Positions 21,716-31,555 of a stretch of DNA of 64,000 nt are shown piece by piece. The DNA is taken from contig JADDMT010000036.1 of assembly GCA_021401465.1 (NCBI GenBank), forward strand, positions 1 through 64,000. The letters are read 5' to 3'. Source of the DNA: Teratosphaeria epicoccoides. Lineage: Eukaryota; Ascomycota; Dothideomycetes; Mycosphaerellales; Teratosphaeriaceae. The position numbers and the translations under genes were made by a program. The notes under the pieces were generated by a model that saw nothing but the letters and a program-made list of their open reading frames with translations, was not told the DNA's origin and did not search any database. The first letter of the stretch is position 1; each line of letters opens with the position of its first letter.

Positions 21716-22620
21716 TCACCGCAACTTACTGCCGATCACCCCGTTGACAGGAATGTCAATCGACGTGGTATAGCTCGCAGCATCCGAGAGTAAATACACA
21801 TACGCGCCGCCGAGTTCTTCCACCTCTGCCAATCGAGGCATGCCGCCATAGTACTTCAGCTGCTGCTTCCAATCGGGTTGCTCCGGCACCCAATATGTCA
21901 TCGCAGTATTCACCAGCCCTGGCGAGACGGAGTTCACGCGGATGCCGTACTGCGCCCACTCCAGAGCAAGCGTGTGCGTCTTGACCATTACATGTTGTCA
22001 GCCCTCGGAAGGAAGATGCGATTTAGCTGTACATTACTGACCATATTACGAACGCCGGCTTTGCTAGCTCCGTACGGCGCCGATGGCACCCTCTTGTTCG
22101 GTCTATAGCTAGCCATGGAGGCTGTGAAAACGACGCTTCCCTTGATTTCGAGCTTTATGAAAGCCCTGGCGGCCACCCGAGCACAGTAGAATGCGCCAAA
22201 GAGGTTGACATTCCACAATTGCTCGATCTCCTCTGTGGTAAAATCCAAGGCCGCTTTGTGCTTCGTTCGGCCGGCATTGACGACCATGCCGTGGATCGCA
22301 CCGACTTCGTCGATTATTCTGTCGACGGCTGCTACGACGCTGTCCTCATTGGTGACATCGGCCTTGATCGCATTAAGCCTGCCAGGGAACCGTTTTTGGA
22401 CTTCTAGAAATTCGCCACCCACTTCCCCGATGTCGATGGAATATACATAGGCAGCACCGTTGTCGAGACAAGAGTTGGCAACGCCGAGGCCAATGCCTCG
22501 GTTTGCGCCGGTGATAGCTATGACCTTGCCGTCCAGAGCAATTTTGGTTTGAGATTTGCTGCTGGTCAGTAACACGGTCCCGTTGACGGTCCCATTCGTC
22601 GATGCGTCGTTGGTCGCCAT
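21716..22620 (-). CDS. short-chain dehydrogenase/reductase (sugar/polyol type)
   Basis: Exons 22620-22042 and 21979-21716 give 280 aa; the 62-nt intron is GTCAGT...CAAG. The cofactor motif TGANRGIG is at residues 37-44 and VNAG follows the central strand. The catalytic Ser lies in FTASMASYRPN, with Tyr183 and Lys187 in YGASK. A C-terminal PVNGVIG takes the place of the common VDGG. The sequence is of the classical SDR group that includes fungal sorbose/xylulose-type reductases. The gene is divergent from the LRA1-like gene with about 350 bp shared, which suggests co-regulation. In rhamnose metabolism an SDR acting on 2-keto-3-deoxy-L-rhamnonate is known from bacteria, so that is one speculative role here. 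Confidence 0.85.
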
Positions 22621-22973
22621 GTTGCTCTCTCTGGCTGTAAGAAAGCTCGCAGGATCTCCGGTAAAGCCCCGGACACTGTGTTCTTACGGCAGTCATCACG
22701 AGTTCCGATATGTCCAAGATTTATATGTCAGCGCCCGCACCCGCACACGTCGGCAATTGAACCTAACACCGTGACGAGGGCTGAAAAAATATTTCTCCAC
22801 CAACTGCTCCACAATAAATGACTTCAAGCACAGGCTGAGGTTGCATAGCACGCTCGCGACAACACCTGCAGTGAGACCTGCTACGGATCACGGTGCGGCT
22901 CCGATCCGTCCGCACGAGCATTGCCGTCGTCTGCCTCCATTCCCTGTACTTCCACGACCGCGGCCACCATATC
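22621..22973. promoter_or_regulatory. bidirectional promoter of the two SDR genes
   Basis: 353 bp between the start codons of the divergent SDR genes. It contains CGGNNCCG-like matter (CACGGTGCGGCTCCGATCCG near 22889-22908), which could serve Zn2Cys6 binding. This is suggestive only. Confidence 0.4.
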
Positions 22974-23802
22974 ATGGCAGGGCAACTCCTGCTCGGAAAG
23001 TCAGCCGCCATCACTGGTGGTGTGACTGGGATAGGTAGAGCCATTGCCCTCGCGTATCTCAGACATGGAGCAGCCGTCACCGTCAACCACCTAGGAGATG
23101 CCACGTCAAAGCAGAACTTCAAAACGCTGAAACGTGAAGCGCCCCAAGACGCCAAGCTTGCTGCGGTGGGCGGCGACATTGGCGAGAGGTGCACTGGCTC
23201 CGAGCTCGTAGAAGTTGCGAAAGAAAACGGAGGGGGGCTGGACATATTCGTAGCTAACGCTGGCGTCAGCGAGTTCCGAGATTTCTTGAGGTATTTTTGG
23301 TTCTCGCTCGCACCAAAAGGCGTGTAACTGATGTCGTGGTAGCCTTGACGAGGAGACCCTTGAACGCCACCTCCATACAAATATCAGAGGTACGTTCTGG
23401 TCTACGCAAGCTGCCGCCAATCAGATGGTCTCCCAACGCCGAGACGGCAGCATCATTGGTATCTCATCCATTAGTGCTCATCTGGGCGGAGCACGGCAGG
23501 TACACTATACACCAACGAAAGCTGCTGTGCTTAGCATGATGCAATCACAAGCATGCGCCTTGGGAAAGCACGGCATCAGGTGTAACGCGTTATTGCCCGG
23601 GACGACACGGACGCAGTTGGCAGCTGAGGATCTGGCGAACAAGGACAAGCTGAGGTATCTGGAGACGAGGACGCCGCTAGGGCGGGTGGCTGACCCAGAG
23701 GATATGGCCGGGCCTGCTGTGTTTTTGGGAAGTGATTTGAGCCGTTTTGTATCTGGCGCGCAGATACTGGTTGACGGTGGCGTGTCCATCTCATTGCAGT
23801 GA
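22974..23802 (+). CDS. LRA1: L-rhamnose 1-dehydrogenase-like SDR
   Basis: Exons 22974-23290 and 23343-23802 encode 258 aa; the 52-nt intron splits a Ser codon. The cofactor motif TGGVTGIG is at 14-21, FVANAG follows, the catalytic Ser is in GISSISAHLGG, and Tyr161/Lys165 are in YTPTK. The end is VDGGVSISLQ. The combination GGVTGIGRAIA, VNHLGD, GISSISA, HYTPTKA, CALGKHGIRCNA and PLGRV is very close to fungal L-rhamnose 1-dehydrogenases of the LRA pathway, which oxidise L-rhamnose to the lactone with NAD(P)+. The later LRA enzymes (lactonase, dehydratase, aldolase) are not in this window. A different aldose dehydrogenase specificity cannot be excluded. The ATG at 22974 gives the normal short start. 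Confidence 0.8.
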
Positions 23803-24134
23803 TGCTGCTGCAAGGAATGTTGCTGTATGTTGCCTAGACAGCAGTCAGCCCTGACATAACCCTTCCTCTGCCGCCTCTCGTGATCTCGGTACCTCGCAAT
23901 TTCTTCACTACACAACGTCAGTGCTTCACCATGAGATACAAGAGTTTATGCCAGCTCTGGAAATGGACAGGTGGCAAGTGATGCGCAGGACACAGAAACA
24001 CAGAACAAGGTAGCGTGCTTCGAGCTGACTATTTCGCATGCCGTACGTCGTCCACCAGCCTCTATCGCCCGTATCTAGCGGTCTCCACCAACCCAGCATC
24101 CGTATGTAACGTCATCCTGTACCCTATGAGTCCT
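23803..24134. other. intergenic between convergent genes
   Basis: 332 bp of 3' flanking DNA; nothing recognised. Confidence 0.5.
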
Positions 24135-24710
24135 TTATTTCGGGTCGTCGAAGACGTAGGTCAGGTGGCAGCGACCACAGTACTGGCGGTTGTGCATGGC
24201 AGCCATGAAGATACCAGCGCCGCACTGTCAAGTCTATCAGCAAATTGTCCACGCCTTCGCACTCCGCATTGTGTGCCTACCTGCTCAGCCGGGCACTCCC
24301 TCCTCAGGCGCTCGATCTTGCCGTCGCCGTCCACCTTGTAGTACTTCAGAACAGCCAACTTGGTCTTCTTGCGCTTGTGCTTGATCTTCTTGGGGGTGGT
24401 GTAGACCTTCTTCTTCCTCTTCTTGGCCATTCCACCACGGAGGCGAAGGACCAGGTGAAGGGTCGATTCCTTCTGGATGTTGTAGTCGCTCAGAGTGCGG
24501 CCATCCTCAAGCTGCTTGCCAGCAAAGATCAAGCGCTGCTGGTCCGGCGGGATGCCTTCCTTGTCTTGGATCTTGGACTTGACGTTGTCGATGGTGTCGG
24601 ACGATTCCACCTCAAGGGCTGTGGCAAAGTCAGTCATGGCATCAGCTATGTTGCAAGGCTTGGTACACACTGATCGTCTTGCCCGTGAGGGTCTTGACGA
24701 AGATCTGCAT
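24135..24710 (-). CDS. RPS31: ubiquitin - ribosomal protein eS31 (S27a) fusion
   Basis: Exons 24710-24671, 24618-24281 and 24224-24135 give 155 aa. Residues 1-76 are ubiquitin, ending LRLRGG. The tail then starts with a basic run (AKKRKKKVYTTPKK), followed by HKRKKTKLAVLKYYKVD. It ends in a C4 zinc finger formed across the last splice: RRECPAEQ, then CGAG, then YCGRCHLTYVF. The protein is cut after Gly76 to release ubiquitin and the 40S subunit protein eS31. The introns of 52 and 56 nt are GT...AG; a first intron after only 13 codons is common in highly expressed fungal genes. This is the UBI3/RPS31-type gene and a reliable landmark. Confidence 0.97.
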
Positions 24711-25463
24711 CTTGTCTAGGCACTAAATGCTTCCTCAACAAGTGCGATGCAGTGGGAAAGTCCAAGTCGAAAGCGAAGCGGCAAATTCATGAATGTGCGG
24801 GTCGCGGGTATTACCTAAGCATCACGTGTGGACTCGCCAAGACTTTTTGAATGTGTGTGACGAACGCGCAGGAGCTTCCTGGAAGTACCGCGGATGGACT
24901 GTGGAAACAGGCTGGATTGACGGTCCAATGTCATACAGTATCGACGATTCCGACGTAGCACAGATGCACGCTCGTCACTGCTCTTCACGAGCTGGCACTG
25001 CAGCGGGACGTTTTCTATGCGTCTCGAGCCGTATTCTCTCGCGCAGACAGAAGTGAGAGCCACGCTGTCATCCCCATTGATCTTTCCGATTCATGCCTCC
25101 CTTCAGATCACATCCGACCGTCTGGAAGTTCCACGTGCCAGAGACGACTGGAAATAAGTCCCACGTGCCAGAGACGACTGGAAATAAGTCCCACGTGTCA
25201 GAGACGACTGGAAATAAGTCCCACGTGTCAGAGACGACTGGGAAGTAAGTCCACGTGTCAGAGACGACTGGGAATTAAGTCCCACGTGAAATGTGGCAGT
25301 AATCGGTCTATGAAGGTCGACGTGGATCAAATTCCATGAGTGAAGTGTTATGAGCGATGATGGCTGTGGGTGCTCCAGCTTCAAGCCTCGACGCGAGTCA
25401 TGCCACCTTCTGAAGCTGCTCATTGCTGCCACCAAACACTCCAACACCCGCGAGACCACCGCC
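24711..25463. promoter_or_regulatory. bidirectional promoter, RPS31 / PRP6
   Basis: 753 bp between the start codons of two divergent housekeeping genes. Its main feature is the CACGTG tandem array at 25121-25290, about 175 bp before the PRP6 ATG and 410 bp before the RPS31 ATG. No other gene is present; an open frame on the minus strand across the array is only the repeat translated. Confidence 0.6.
25121..25290. repeat. 30-bp tandem repeat carrying six CACGTG boxes
   Basis: Near-identical units (CCACGTGYCAGAGACGACTG plus GAAATAAGTC) repeat head to tail. The palindrome CACGTG occurs at 25132, 25162, 25192, 25222, 25252 and 25283. Spacing is exactly 30 bp, then 31 for the last. The only changes are C/T after the palindrome and small variants of the GAAATAAGT spacer. 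CACGTG is the core E-box bound by bHLH factors such as Cbf1 or SREBP-like proteins. Confidence 0.95.
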
Positions 25464-28394
25464 ATGTCTGGGCGCAAGGACTTCTTGTCGCAAAAGGCTC
25501 CAGAAAACTATGTCGCTGGTCTCGGGCGTGGGGCGACTGGCTTCACCACACGCTCAGATCTGGGGCCGGCGCGAGAAGGACCAAGCGAAGAGCAGATCAA
25601 AGAAGCGCTGGCGAAGCGTGCGGCCGCTCTCGGCAATGCACCACCCACAGCGTATGGCGTAGGTAGGAAGAAGGACGATGAAGCAGAGGAGGATCAATTT
25701 CGAGATGCCGAGAACGAAGAGGGTTTGTTCGCTACCGGCAACTACGACCGGGAAGACGACGAGGCCGATCGCATCTACCAGAGCGTAGATGAGCGCATGG
25801 ACCGAAGAAGGAAAGCACGAAGGTGAGTCAGCCCCAGACGCCCAGCTCCGGCCGTTTCGCTTCGTATGAGGTGGCAGTGTTCATTTACTGTTGAGCAGCA
25901 CACCGACTTAGCCCAATTTCGCAGGGAAGCCCGAGAACAAGACGAGCGAGACGAATTCGAACGGAACAATCCGAAGATCCAGCAGCAATTCGCCGATCTC
26001 AAGCGAGCCTTGGGCACTGTGTCGGACGAGGACTGGGCGAACATACCTGAGGTCGGCGATAGGACCGGCAAGAACCGACGGAGCAAGCAGAATGAGCGGC
26101 AAAGATTCTATGCTGTGCCGGACAGTGTGCTGGCTGGTGCGAGAGATCAGGGGCAAATGGGCACCGAGATTCAAGACGACGGCGTACCGCCAGATGCGGA
26201 TGGCGTGGGCAGCGAGCAAGCGGACGGTACCATGACCAACTTTGCAGACATCGGAAAGGCGCGGAACAGGGTCATGGAGGTCCGTCTGGACGCCGCCGCT
26301 CAATCACAAGCGTCCAGCGGCACCGAGTCGGTCGCTGGCACGAGTACCAACATCGATCCGAGAGGCTACTTGACCAGCCTTAGTAAGACGGAGTTGAAGG
26401 CAAGCGAGGTACCAGTGGGCGATATCAAGCGAGCTCGTGTCCTGCTCGAGTCCGTCATCAAGCGCAATCCACGTCACGGACCTGGCTGGATAGCCGCCGC
26501 ACGTCTGGAGGAGTTTGCTGGAAAGGTGCAGGCAGCGCAGAATGTCATTAGGCGCGGCGCTGAGATGTGTCCGAAGAATGAAGATGTCTGGTTGGAGGCT
26601 ATTCGTCTGAGCGCTCAGCATGGCAATAAGCACAACGCCAAGATCATGGCAGCAAAAGCCATCGAGAACAACGATCGTAGTGTGAAGCTATGGGTTGAAG
26701 CCATGAGTCTGGAAGACCAGACCGCCGCGAAGAAGCGAGTCTTGCGTAAGGCTCTGGACCACATTCCGCAGTCCGTCGCGATCTGGAAGGAAGCTGTAAA
26801 CTTGGAAGAGGACCCCAATGACGCGAAGCTGATGCTTGCCAAGGCCACCGAAATCATACCGCTATCCGTGGAACTTTGGCTTGCTCTCGCGCGTCTGGAG
26901 ACTCCGGAGCAAGCTCAAGTCGTGCTTAACAAGGCCCGCAAAGCTGTACCAGCAAGCTTTGAGATCTGGGTCGCGGCTGCACGTCTACAGGAGCAGATTG
27001 GTCAGAACCAGATGGTCTTCAAGGTGATTGAGCGTGGTATCAAAGCTCTTGCTCGCGAATCTGCCATGCTGAAGCGGGAAGAATGGATCACCCAAGCTGA
27101 AGTCTGCGAAGAGGAAGGTGCGCCACTGACATGTCAAGCGATCATCAAGGAGACGCTAGGCTGGGGCTTGGACGACGACGACGACCGAAAGCAGATATGG
27201 CTCGATGATGCAAAGTCAAGCATCACCCGTGGCAGATACGAGACGGCTCGCGCAATTCACGCCTACGCCATTCGCGTGTTCTACAACCGCAAGAGCGTCT
27301 GGCTTGCAGCGGCCGATCTTGAGAAGCAGCACGGTACCAAGCAAGCACTGTGGGATCTGCTGGGAGAAGCAGTGAAAAGCTGTCCGACCGCGGAAGATCT
27401 ATGGATGCAACTTGCCCGAGAGAAGTGGGAGGCGGGCGATCTCGAGGGTGCACGTACTGTCCTCGCCATGGCTTTCCAGCAGAACGACGGCAACGAGAAT
27501 ATTTGGCTCACGGCCGTCAAGCTCGAGGCAGATCACGGCAATGTTGAGGGTGCTCGGGACTTTCTCAAGCAGGCGAGAGAAAACGCTGGCACGGACCGTG
27601 TCTGGATCAAGTCGATTGCATTTGAGCGACAGATCAAGAGAGACTCCGACGACGCTCTGGCTTTGGTCAACGAAGGCTTGCAGCTCTACCCCAAGGCCGC
27701 CAAGTTATGGATGATGAAGGGACAGATATATGAGGCCCGCAATATGCTGCCGCAAGCACGAGAAGCATATAATACCGGTACTCGCGCCTGTCCTCAGTCA
27801 GTGCCCCTCTGGCTTCTTGCCTCGAGGTTGGAAGAGAAGATGGGTGTCCTCGTCAAAGCTCGGTCAATCCTTGATCGCGCCCGCCTGGCCGTCAAAGCGA
27901 ATCCGGAACTCTGGACGGAATCCGTCAGACTTGAGTATCGCGCCAAGAACATGCCCGCCGCGAATCAAAAGATGGCGCAGGCGCTCCAAGAATGCCCGAC
28001 CTCAGGCCTTGTGTGGTCCGAGCGCATATGGCATCTCGAGGCTCGCACGCAGCGGAAGCCGCGTATCCTCGAGGCCATACAGAAGGCGGACAACGACCCT
28101 ATTTTGTTTGTCACGGCCGCGCGCATCTTCTGGGGCGAGCGCAAACTGGACAAGGCCGACACGTGGTTCCAGAAAGCCGCGATCCTGGACCCAGACTATG
28201 GCGACACATGGGCTTGGTGGTACAAGTTCGCGCTTCAGCATGGCACGGACGAGAAGAGGGAGGAGTTGGTTTCGAGGTGCGTGCAAAACGAGCCGAAGCA
28301 TGGCGAAGTGTGGGCGAGGACAAGAAAGGATCCGGATAATGCGGGTATCAAGGTGGAGGATGTGCTGAAGATGGTTGCCAAAGAGCTGGAGTGA
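25464..28394 (+). CDS. PRP6: pre-mRNA splicing factor Prp6/Prp1 (U4/U6.U5 tri-snRNP)
   Basis: Exons 25464-25822 and 25925-28394 give 942 aa; the 102-nt intron splits an Arg codon. The N-terminal PRP1_N domain shows KDFLSQKAPENYVAGLGRGATGF cut here into its two halves, KDFLSQKAPENY and GRGATGFTTRSD, then GLFATGNYD and YQSVDERMDRRRK. From about residue 320 to the end there are tandem half-TPR (HAT) repeats of about 34 residues with the pattern W-x-E-A-x-x-L-E (for example IWKEAVNLEEDPNDAKLML). Prp6 bridges the U5 and U4/U6 particles in the tri-snRNP. Length and architecture are as expected. The start ATG has a good context (ACCGCCATG). The gene shares its promoter region with RPS31. Confidence 0.95.
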
Positions 28395-29123
28395 TATGAG
28401 TGGCTGCCAACATAAGTCGATAGATTCCGTCGTATTGCTTCAGCCGGCATCCATTCTGGAGCGTGGCGACGATCATTTGAACGACCGCCGCAGGGTGGGA
28501 TCACCTCCAGGCTCAAGAGCAGGCCAGAATCAGCTACTGGTGTGCGTCTATCTGGCTATTGCTCGACGTACCCGTCTGAACAATCCACCAGCTTGGCGCG
28601 CTTGGCAGACACGTAGTATGTGGCTGAAAGTATTGACCGAGCGAGTCAAGGAGCAGTGAACCACGTCAAGGAGGAGTCAACTGCTTGGTAAAGCTCTTAT
28701 TCGCATCAGCAAGCAGTCAAACGTATCAAAGAATAGTTGGTTGTTGCACAGCACTCCCTTATGCTAGCAGGCAGTCAACCATATTGACCAGCACTCAACC
28801 GTTGGACGAAGCACTCATTTGCGTTAGCAGGCAGTCAACCAGGTCAACAGGTTGATGAGCTAGTTGACAGGTGAAATCTCTCTAATCGTTTGAGAGCGAA
28901 CCATCCCCTCTAGTGGGATATTCAGAATGCTAGCTGATGTGTCTGGTGAAAGCCGTCTGCCAGCTTGCCCAGCATCCGCCTCCGAATGCAGGTATCGCGG
29001 TCGGTATGAGGGGCATACATAAGCTCGCGCATGGAGGGATCATGACTGCAGACTTGTCGGTGTCATAGCGGTAAGTTCATATCATCCTTTTGCGTTGTCT
29101 CTCTCCGCTGACTCATTGCGATG
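28395..29123. other. intergenic between convergent genes, with imperfect repeats
   Basis: No gene. The stretch 28640-28870 is dense in AGTCAA / TTGAC motifs and contains three imperfect units of about 60 bp (see next entry). Confidence 0.5.
28683..28860. repeat. three imperfect ~60-bp repeats with GCAGTCAA core
   Basis: The block (A)GC(A/T)CTYATTYGC.TYAGCARGCAGTCAAMC recurs with its GCAGTCAA core at 28713, 28771 and 28831. The last two copies share TAGCAGGCAGTCAACCA exactly. The units are diverged elsewhere. Confidence 0.6.
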
Positions 29124-31205
29124 CTACTTCTCCTCTTGATCAACCGATGCGCTGCGACTTGCTTCGTGCTCTGCCCTGAGTTCCTGGTCGTACTCTTTCT
29201 CTTCCTTCATGCCGTGCAGACCGCCTGCGACGTAGTTCTCAGAGCTTCTGTCGTTCTCAGTGGTAAAGAAGGACAAGACCAGCGCTGTGCCTGAGAACGC
29301 TAGCGAAACCAAGAATACCGTGGCTGCAGCTTGAATGAATGCCCTTCTGAACGGCTCTTGCACAGCTGTCTGAATAGCGTCTGTAATACCTGGCACAGTG
29401 CTGTAAACAGCTTGACCCTGCAGTGCCAAAGACAGCTGGCTGAGTGAGCTTGCGGGCAGACCTAGTCCTTCTGCCACCGGACCAACGTTGGCTGGAATCG
29501 TGACATCAAGGCGGTTGTTAAGAGTTGCCACATAGATCGCTAACGCGATGGCGGAGACGAAGTTCCTAGTGCTTCCTGACAAGCCTCCACCCTGGCCGAT
29601 CTCCTCTTGCGACCGCAGTGGGAAGGTCGACGTTGTGATCGAAACGGCTTCGACGATGCCTTCGGCATACGCTCCAACGATGAGGAAGGCCTCAGTCATC
29701 TTCCGGTTGCCGATATCCGCTGCACATGCTGTTAGGAAGGTGCACCCGATAACGGCCGCTCCGATCATGGCCCCCTTTGGTCCCGTAAACCAGACGATGG
29801 GACCATGACACATCTGGGCGAAGACATATGCCATGGGTGCTAGCCCAGCCAGCGTGCCCACATCGTACTGGCTGATTTCTCCACGGCCGTAATAGACGTA
29901 TGTGACGACTTGCGGGAAGACTCGGGAGAAGCCATAGTAGACACCAGCTGAGAGGCCGGTGTTCCAAGCCGCGGATTGGAAACGAATGTTCTTGAACAGA
30001 TGCAGTGGCAGGTAGCTTTCTCTCTTCAGCTTTTTGACGACAAAGATCCCCCATGCCGGGAGGAATGCGATGCTAAGATGCATTAGCGATTTGACCTCAT
30101 CTGCACTGCTTGGCACTACTCACAGGGTCAGTCCGCCAATGATCCTTGTGGCGATGACATTCGAGGAATCCCATGGGTACCTGTAGCACACGATCAGCCA
30201 AAAAAAACCTCCGGAAAATGCGATTTGAGAGAAGCCTCACAGGACACCACCCCAGTTGATGCCGAAGATGAATATAAAGCTACTCCAATCCAGTCGAACT
30301 TAAGCAGTAGCTCGCGGGCCAGTCTTTTGCGGTGCAGCATGCTGAAAGTCGGCGGGTGGTAGAAAAGGTACCAAGAGATCATTGACACAGTGTTGATCGT
30401 AATGAGAAAATAGAAGCTGCTCCTCCATTTGCCTGGATATGTCTGGAACGAGTATGCGACTCGTGCGGCTAGAGGCGAAGTTGGTGTCGTCATCAGGTAA
30501 CAGTAGGAGTTGGCCAAGTATCGATATTTCATCGGCACGATCTCCGCGACGACCCAGAAGAACGATTGTTGGAAAGCTACGGCTATGCCGATCAAAGTCT
30601 CTGCTGCTATGAGCGTATTGACATCTTTTGCGACCGCGCCGATGATGCTACCGATGAGAGCTAGGAAGGATCCGAAGATGAAGAACCAGCGACGCCCGAG
30701 GACGTCTGAAAGGCTTCGAACCATTAGGAAGAAGACCGCGCCGCAAGACAAGTTGGCTAAGGGAACCCAGTTGATATTGGGCGATGGCCCAATCTCGTTG
30801 TTGATCTACAGCACTTGCATCAGGCTTGGTCGTCATCAACCAGCATTGTAATCTTTCTTGCTTACGTCTGTCAACACAGGTGCGATCAGGCCGTACCCTT
30901 CAGCACGTCAGCTTTTCATCGCTGCGGGGGATGCCGGCGTCAATCGATCGCGAAGGCTTACCTCCGATGCCGCCCATAAATGCCATCCCAATGGCAAAGA
31001 GAGTACCGATGTAGTTGACGGACAGCCAGTATTTCCCGTCAAACTGGCTGGAATTCTTACCCTTTGCGACATCTGCTCGATCGTCGTTCTCACGGTGGTC
31101 GACGTATATCCGACGAGTCTCCATTTGGGCGAGAGAATCTGAACGATCTCCCCTCTCGAGCTGGTTGGCATCATGGCCCTTCTCGTTCTCTGCCATATTG
31201 CTCAT
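29124..31205 (-). pseudogene. MFS transporter, TRI12-like family, with a one-base frameshift
   Basis: Exons 31205-30962, 30897-30866, 30805-30241, 30180-30124 and 30072-29124 all have proper GT...AG introns, and phases agree except for one missing base near 30265-30275. Before it the frame reads LLKFDWIGVALY; after it, in another frame, IFGINWGGVL, which is the expected continuation. With one base added the CDS would be 615 aa with about 12-14 membrane spans. A hydrophilic N-terminus is followed by KYWLSVNYIGTLFAIGMAF, the loop motif VRSLSDVLGRRWFF and ESYLPLHLFKNIRF, then an acidic tail. This is the TRI12 / siderophore-drug H+ antiporter branch of MFS. As written the protein would stop early. 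Indel error or pseudogene; the substrate is unknown. It is divergent from the GMC gene. Confidence 0.8.
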
Positions 31206-31555
31206 TGCCCGCTTTGGCACAACGACTTGGTGGTGTAGTCGAACAAGGTGTGGCTGCGGCTATGAAATCACGGGACCCGAACAGTAATGAACAGCCAGAC
31301 GCTCTCGATGCAAGGGGACTGGAAAGGAAGGCGGAGGGATCGATCCAGACTGGCGTCTCTGGGGTGCTTCGTATATCCGTATGCTGGGAGTCTGGCTCAC
31401 TTGCTATGGACCGTGCGCCTACGCACGAGGACCCCACTTTTCTTAGCTGGCTATTATATGTCTGCTTGATGTGAAAAAAATCACTTACAGGAAGAATATA
31501 CCGGAGTATTACCAAACATTCACTTCACCAACGGCTGCTTAGAGACTCGAGCAAA
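31206..31555. promoter_or_regulatory. bidirectional promoter, MFS / GMC genes
   Basis: 350 bp between the divergent start codons of the transporter and oxidoreductase genes. Nothing specific is recognised. Confidence 0.4.

Noticed and set aside
25121..25290. CRISPR-like array
   Set aside because: The repeats are directly adjacent with no unique spacers, and the genome is eukaryotic.
25103..25477. Minus-strand open frame of 124 codons with a repeated SSLTRGTYFQ-like pattern
   Set aside because: It is the 30-bp CACGTG tandem repeat read as codons (30 is a multiple of three), lies in a promoter and has no other protein-like feature.
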